Assembly (NCBI RefSeq): GCF_039645565.1
Contig: NZ_CP147914.1
Span: 1,857,573 to 1,921,572, forward strand
DNA from: Sulfurimonas sp. HSL1-2
GTDB lineage: Bacteria > Campylobacterota > Campylobacteria > Campylobacterales > Sulfurimonadaceae
Reading direction: 5' to 3'
Length of the DNA: 64,000 nucleotides
Shown piece after piece: positions 60,062-64,000 of the stretch. The first letter of the stretch is position 1, and the number at the start of each line of letters is the position of its first letter. The notes under the pieces were generated by a model. The model saw only the letters and a program-made list of their open reading frames with translations. It made no database searches and was not told the DNA's origin. Made by a program: the position numbers and the translations under genes.

Positions 60062-62701
60062 TCAGCTTTTTCCCGCAACGAAGGTATTGAAACAGTTCCG
60101 CATCTCCGAAAGCACGCCGGCGTAATCCAGCGCGCTGTTGCCCCCGCGGGCTTCCAACTCCATCGATTCGGCCAGCCGGGTCATCGCCTCGAAGCGGAAA
60201 TTGCTGCTGGAACCCTTAATAGAGTGTGCCAGCAGGGCGACCTGCTTGAGGTCCCCCGCGGCGATCGCCTCTTCCAGCGCACCGAAACTCTGCATCATCT
60301 TCTCCCGGTAGACGCCCAGCAGCATCTGAAGCTGCGCCTCGGTGACCTGCAGAATCTCGCACAGCTCTTTGTGTTCCGGAACCGTCACTTCGGGCGTCAC
60401 CTCCGCTTCGTCTACCCTTTCGGCGCGGGGAAGATAGCGTTCGAGCGAAGCAACCAGGGTCTCCATACGGATCGGCTTTCCGAGGAAGTCGTCATAGATG
60501 CGCCGCTGTTCGATCCCGCCCAGTACGTTGGCCGTCAGGGCGATCACCGGCAGGTGCGGCCGCCGCTCCCGGCTCTCGATATGCCGGATCGCCTGCAGGG
60601 CGTCACGCCCGTTCATGACCGGCATCTGCTCGTCCATCAACACGAGGTCAAACGCCTCAGAGCGGAACCGTTTGAGCGCCTCGGCCCCGTTGCCGACGAT
60701 CGTATAGGTCACCCCGAGGTTCCCCAGCAGCGTGCCGATCAGCTCCTGGTTCGCTTCGTTATCCTCGGCGACCAGGACGTGGCCGTCAAAACGCACCCCT
60801 GCCGTATCCCTTTTGGGCTCCGGTTCGACGTCACCTGTCAGGGCCGTTTCGATCACCTCCTGCAGTTTGGCGCAGTACAGCGGCATCACGAGCGGGGTCA
60901 CCCCGCTGACACTCTCATAGGTGTCATAGGGGGCATCCATCAGCACGACTTTTGGGCGCTCGGCTGCCAGAAGCGCATCCCGTTCCGGCGCTCCGATGCA
61001 GTGTTCGGAGAAAAAGAGGAGGTCGTAATCGCCGTCAAGCTGCTCCACCGCCGTGATCTCCACGCCGAAGCTCTGGAGATAGCGAACGAGCGACGCCGCC
61101 ATCGGGTCGAATTTCTGCTCGGGGCAGTAGAGTGCGAGCCGCTTGGTGCGGATGCACTCCAGGTCCGTCAGCAGCGGGCGCGTTTCATCCCCAACGCGGA
61201 CGGGAAGCGTGATGGTGAAGGTACTCCCGATCCCGGGGTGCGAGTGCACCGTGATCTCCCCCTCCATGTGCCGCACCAGCTGGGCACTGATGGAGAGTCC
61301 CAGCCCCGTACCGCCTGCGGCCGGATGGTCCGCGTTCCTCGCCTGGGAAAAGGGGTCGAAGATGTGACGCTGGTCTTTGGCCGCGATCCCGATCCCGGTG
61401 TCGATGACGCTGATGCTGATCCGCCCGTCGGTGTAGTATGCCTCGACCGTGATCTCCCCGCCCGGCGGGGTGAACTTGATCGCGTTTCCGAGCAGGTTGG
61501 AAATGACCTGCTGAATGCGCAGCGGATCGGCGATCAGCTCGTAGGGGATGCGCGGATCGATGAAGCTTGTCAGGGTGAGATGCTGCTGGTTGACGCTGGG
61601 GACGAAGAGTTCCAGGGTATGGGTGATGGTACGGTGCAGGTTGAAGGCTACGGGGTCGACGGTGAACTCGCCGCTGCGCAGTTTGGAGAAGTCGAGGATA
61701 TCGTTGATGATGCTCAGCAGGTTCTCGCCGCTGCTGTAGATGATATCGAGGTAACGGCGGTCTTTGGCCGTCTGCGCTTCATCCTTGAGCAGGGCCACAA
61801 ACCCCAGGATGGCATTGAGCGGCGTACGGATCTCGTGCGACATGTTGGAGAGGAAGTACTCCTTCGCCTCCCCCGCCGCGATCGCCTCCTCTTTGGCCAC
61901 GACAAGGTCGGTGACCTCGTAACTGATCGCCATGTACTCCGTCACCCCGCTTTGCGTATCGGTGATCGGGACGACCGTCGTGTCGATGTAGAAGGTCCGT
62001 CCCTCTTTCGCCCTCCCCTTGATGGTCCCTTTGAAGACCCCCTCTTCGCTGATGGCCGCCGCCAGGTGATTGAAAAAGCTCCCCGGCATTTCAGGGTCGT
62101 AAAGCATGGTATGGGAGCTGCCGACAAGCTCTTCCTGGCTGTAGCCGCAGACGCGTGTCAGTTTCTCATTGGCATAGGTAATGATGCCCTGCGCATCCGT
62201 TTTGGCGACGATGGCGCTTTCGTCGATGGCCCGGCGATACTCTTCAAGCAGTTTGACGTTGCGCTCGATCTCCCGCTCTTTCTGGTAGATCGTCTCGGTA
62301 TAGCGTTTGAGCACCCCGGAGAAGTTGAGGTCGAAGACGTAGCTGATCTCGTCGTAGACCTCCTGCGAATTGACGCCGATCTCGTAGGAGACATCCACCA
62401 TTGCACGGCGGAAGTGGCTGCAGAGCATAAAAAGTTCGTCGGAGGTGACTTCGTGGTCTTTGAGGTATTCGAGCAGTTCCGCCATGACCGGGCAGTCGCC
62501 GATCTGCATCTCACCGCGGATGACCATCTCGAAATAGTCGTAGACCCCCGAGGCGTACTGGCGGATAAAAAAGTCGGTTTCGATCCCGTGGCGCCGCAGC
62601 ACCGACCCGGCCGCCTCGTAGGAGACCCAGCGCTGCAGAATGGTCGCCTTGGCCTCCTTGAAACGGTCAATAACCCGTTGAAGCTGCGGAACGGACGGCA
62701 T
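60062..62701 (-). CDS. Hybrid sensor histidine kinase (PAS, HK, receivers, HPt), 879 aa
   Basis: No membrane segments. An N-terminal helical sensor region (about 1-150, resembling RsbR-type globin-like domains) leads to a PAS domain (AIDESAIVAKTDAQGIITYA; ANEKLTRVCGYSQEELVG), kinase core (NMSHEIRTPLNAILGFVALL; GNAIKFTPPG; DTGIGIAAKD; GGTGLGLSISAQL), a degenerate receiver-like stretch, an intact receiver (VLVAEDNEANQELI; LVLMDEQMPVMNG; FLGKPIRME) and an HPt domain (LLAHSIKGSSSNFRFEAM). A full cytoplasmic phosphorelay. AGGAGAAG precedes the ATG. Confidence 0.93.
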   Translation of the reverse strand: MPSVPQLQRVIDRFKEAKATILQRWVSYEAAGSVLRRHGIETDFFIRQYASGVYDYFEMVIRGEMQIGDCPVMAELLEYLKDHEVTSDELFMLCSHFRRAMVDVSYEIGVNSQEVYDEISYVFDLNFSGVLKRYTETIYQKEREIERNVKLLEEYRRAIDESAIVAKTDAQGIITYANEKLTRVCGYSQEELVGSSHTMLYDPEMPGSFFNHLAAAISEEGVFKGTIKGRAKEGRTFYIDTTVVPITDTQSGVTEYMAISYEVTDLVVAKEEAIAAGEAKEYFLSNMSHEIRTPLNAILGFVALLKDEAQTAKDRRYLDIIYSSGENLLSIINDILDFSKLRSGEFTVDPVAFNLHRTITHTLELFVPSVNQQHLTLTSFIDPRIPYELIADPLRIQQVISNLLGNAIKFTPPGGEITVEAYYTDGRISISVIDTGIGIAAKDQRHIFDPFSQARNADHPAAGGTGLGLSISAQLVRHMEGEITVHSHPGIGSTFTITLPVRVGDETRPLLTDLECIRTKRLALYCPEQKFDPMAASLVRYLQSFGVEITAVEQLDGDYDLLFFSEHCIGAPERDALLAAERPKVVLMDAPYDTYESVSGVTPLVMPLYCAKLQEVIETALTGDVEPEPKRDTAGVRFDGHVLVAEDNEANQELIGTLLGNLGVTYTIVGNGAEALKRFRSEAFDLVLMDEQMPVMNGRDALQAIRHIESRERRPHLPVIALTANVLGGIEQRRIYDDFLGKPIRMETLVASLERYLPRAERVDEAEVTPEVTVPEHKELCEILQVTEAQLQMLLGVYREKMMQSFGALEEAIAAGDLKQVALLAHSIKGSSSNFRFEAMTRLAESMELEARGGNSALDYAGVLSEMRNCFNTFVAGKS

Positions 62702-62765
62702 GCGCTTCTCCTGCGATATTCAAATTAAAAAAATTGATTTTAGCACATCGTGGGAAACGGTTGGA

Positions 62766-63590
62766 TCAGGGGGCCACCCAGGCAACGACGCCGAGGCCGA
62801 GCAGCGCCAGCTGCCCCAGGGCGATCGCGGAGGTCCCGATGATGTTGCCCGTCTGGCAGCTGGTACACTGCTTGTACTTTTTCGCCTCGTACTCGGCATA
62901 GAAAAAGTAGGCGATGATCAGCACGAAAATGAGGGCCAGAGCCCCAAGGTCCGCGAGGGCAACGCTCCGCACTGTCGTTTCTTCGAGCATGAAAGGTGCA
63001 AGGAAACTGAGCAGGACGCCCAGCATCACCAGACGGTAGGCCTTCTTGATATAGTCGCGTACGAAGACCGTCGGACAGCTGCCGCTCTTTTCGCCGGGCA
63101 TCCGGCTCTCTTTGACGAGGCCGTGTTCGAGGTAGGCGTCGATCTGCGCCTTGACCGCGCGCGGGACCCGGTCGACGAAAGTACTGCCGAAAGCGTAGTC
63201 GAGCTGGTGCTGGAAGGTGCGCGCCAGCGCCCCCTCCACGTCGCGCGAATGCATCTGCCCCGTTTCATCTTCGTAGATGACCGTCAGGGAGGTGTAGCGC
63301 TCCACTTCCGCCGTAAAGTCGTAATAGGTCGAACGTTCCACCGCAGCCGCCCTGCCCTGCTCTTTGAGGAAGCGGGCGTTGATGTAGGGGGTGTATTTCC
63401 CCTCCTCTTTAAGGACGATGACGTTGTACTGGATGCCGATCTGGATCGCAGAGAGCGCGTCGAGGCCGTTGGCCTCCATCGTGTCGGTCATATCTGCGAT
63501 AATGTCTTTGAGGGTCTCATTGAAAAAACGGACATTACCGGAAATAAGACGTATGCGCGGGTCGGGGTATTTAAGCAGTGGCTGGATCAT
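62766..63590 (-). CDS. Membrane-anchored, catalytically degenerate peptide-deformylase-like protein, 274 aa
   Basis: The first 165 residues align in pattern with peptide deformylase (PLLKYPDPRIRLISGNVRFF; GLDALSAIQIG; TAEVERYTSLTVIYEDETGQ) but the catalytic motifs are altered: the EGCLS motif reads ERSTY (Cys lost) and HEIDH reads HQLDY. The C-terminal third has three membrane segments (LVMLGVLLSFLAPFML and others) and a CTSCQTG pair. Deformylase activity is therefore unlikely. It may be a non-enzymatic membrane protein that binds peptides or metal. Confidence 0.78.
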   Translation of the reverse strand: MIQPLLKYPDPRIRLISGNVRFFNETLKDIIADMTDTMEANGLDALSAIQIGIQYNVIVLKEEGKYTPYINARFLKEQGRAAAVERSTYYDFTAEVERYTSLTVIYEDETGQMHSRDVEGALARTFQHQLDYAFGSTFVDRVPRAVKAQIDAYLEHGLVKESRMPGEKSGSCPTVFVRDYIKKAYRLVMLGVLLSFLAPFMLEETTVRSVALADLGALALIFVLIIAYFFYAEYEAKKYKQCTSCQTGNIIGTSAIALGQLALLGLGVVAWVAP

Positions 63591-63642
63591 TGATGGATTC
63601 TTTAAAGGAGGTCAATTCGTAACGGCCCGGAGGCCGTGAAGG

Positions 63643-63807
63643 TTATCCGTGGCTTTTACGGACGACGATGATCATCTTGATGTTGATGATCACAAAACGG
63701 ATGAACTGCCAGATTTTACACGTACGCATCATCCGGGCAAAACGGCCCGGGATCATCGAGGTGTTAAACTTGTCATTCAGTGCGAAATTCACTTCTTCTT
63801 GTCTCAT
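63643..63807 (-). CDS. Small basic protein, 54 aa
   Basis: MRQEEVNFALNDKFNTSMIP followed by GRFARMMRTCKIWQFI and a hydrophobic basic tail (FVIINIKMIIVVRKSHG) that could be an amphipathic or membrane-associated helix. GGAGGAG sits 5 nt before the ATG. It is 17 bases downstream of the cut-off gene, so both are probably in one operon. I do not recognise a function. Confidence 0.65.
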   Translation of the reverse strand: MRQEEVNFALNDKFNTSMIPGRFARMMRTCKIWQFIRFVIINIKMIIVVRKSHG

Positions 63808-63824
63808 ATTTATCTCCTCCTTTC

Positions 63825-64000
63825 TTATTCCGGAATCAGCGTCCAGCCCGGCTTGAGCTTCGCTTTGTAGATAAAGAGGTAGTGCAGGATGTGCTTGATC
63901 CAGTGTCCTGCCAGACCGATCTCACCGAAGGTGTAGTCCGTATCGCGGCCCGTACCCGGGTATTTGTCGAAGTCCGGAACAACCGGGTAAACCGTCATCG
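63825..64000 (-). CDS. C-terminal end of an unidentified gene, at least 57 aa (cut by window edge)
   Basis: The frame reads TVYPVVPDFDKYPGTGRDTD, then FGEIGLAGHWIKHILHYLFI and ends KPGWTLIPE. An ATG at 63998 could be its start or an internal Met; only two bases remain upstream, so this cannot be decided. Several His and Tyr residues and an amphipathic helix are visible. Product unknown. Confidence 0.5.
   Translation of the reverse strand, partial: MTVYPVVPDFDKYPGTGRDTDYTFGEIGLAGHWIKHILHYLFIYKAKLKPGWTLIPE

Noticed and set aside
60047-62728. A plus-strand open frame of 893 codons opposite the hybrid kinase gene
   Set aside because: It mirrors the kinase codons in the complementary frame, is rich in Arg, His and Asp, lacks any domain or ribosome site, and is explained by high GC content. 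The kinase reading has many intact motifs.
63622-63637. Hairpin ACGGCC-CGGA-GGCCGT after the 54-residue gene as a terminator
   Set aside because: It is short and has no T-run in the direction of the gene, so it was not listed as a feature.

Overview
The window reads as chromosome from a high-GC member of the Campylobacterota (Epsilonproteobacteria), most likely a Sulfurimonas-like marine or sediment chemolithotroph. The strongest evidence is the order ispDF, HP1021-type orphan regulator, ATP sulfurylase, pgpA (32.8-36.5 kb), which from established knowledge is the order at Cj1607-Cj1610 of Campylobacter jejuni and begins as HP1020-HP1021 in Helicobacter pylori. A GlpC-like Fe-S protein next to hemN also occurs in H. 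pylori. Gene density is high, overlaps of 1-20 nt are common, and TTG and GTG starts with good Shine-Dalgarno sequences are frequent. No mobile elements, CRISPR arrays or prophage genes were seen, and no gene-free gap exceeds 300 bases.

Layout. 0-2 kb: the 3' part of a HAD-GT20 fusion (glucosylglycerol-phosphate synthase/phosphatase type). 2.4-10.4 kb: a secreted protein, a NfeD/slipin pair, and a MoxR-DUF58-BatA-BatB/C-BatD operon. 10.6-10.8 kb: tRNA-Lys and tRNA-Glu behind a near-consensus promoter. 10.9-18.2 kb: housekeeping and unknown genes (lytic transglycosylase, rhodanese with a 37-residue membrane protein, SUI1-like protein, DUF1653, DUF5718-like, ABC-F, YchJ, S4 protein, lipoprotein). 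18.4-20.6 kb: groES-groEL and tRNA-Met. 20.7-25.9 kb: methyltransferase, glutaredoxin-like protein, ExbD/ExbB, a two-component pair, pyrC and a TonB protein. 25.9-29.9 kb: an exopolysaccharide module (PHP-type tyrosine phosphatase, Wzc-like kinase, Wza). 30-39.5 kb: Mrp, ThiC, the ispDF to pgpA block, Fe-S oxidoreductase and HemN.

39.5-59.1 kb is the most distinctive region: what looks like one phosphate-starvation locus. It holds a complete TonB2/TtpC-type energising cluster (DUF3450, TtpC-like, ExbB, ExbD, TonB, TPR) ending in a large TonB-dependent receptor; a surface lipoprotein containing a nearly identical 341-residue tandem duplication; two PhoB paralogues; pstCAB; phoR; phoU; pstS; and an OprP/O-like porin. 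At least six promoters here share a precise architecture: TGTAAY-like hexamers repeated at 11 bp, then exactly 10 bp, then a -10 box. That architecture sits in front of pstS, the porin, phoU-phoB-phoR, pstCAB, the duplicated lipoprotein and the TonB/DUF3450 operon. The inference is that an outer-membrane TonB route and its surface lipoprotein are co-regulated with the classical Pst system for scavenging phosphate or a phosphorylated compound.

59.2-64 kb: a response regulator facing the same way as a large hybrid histidine kinase, a membrane-anchored peptide-deformylase-like protein that has lost its catalytic residues, a 54-residue basic protein, and a cut-off gene at the window edge. A second cross-cutting observation is that four genes (16641, 16907, 25949 and the minus-strand gene starting at 38037) have a -10 box 5-6 nt before the start codon and no Shine-Dalgarno sequence, which suggests leaderless transcripts.
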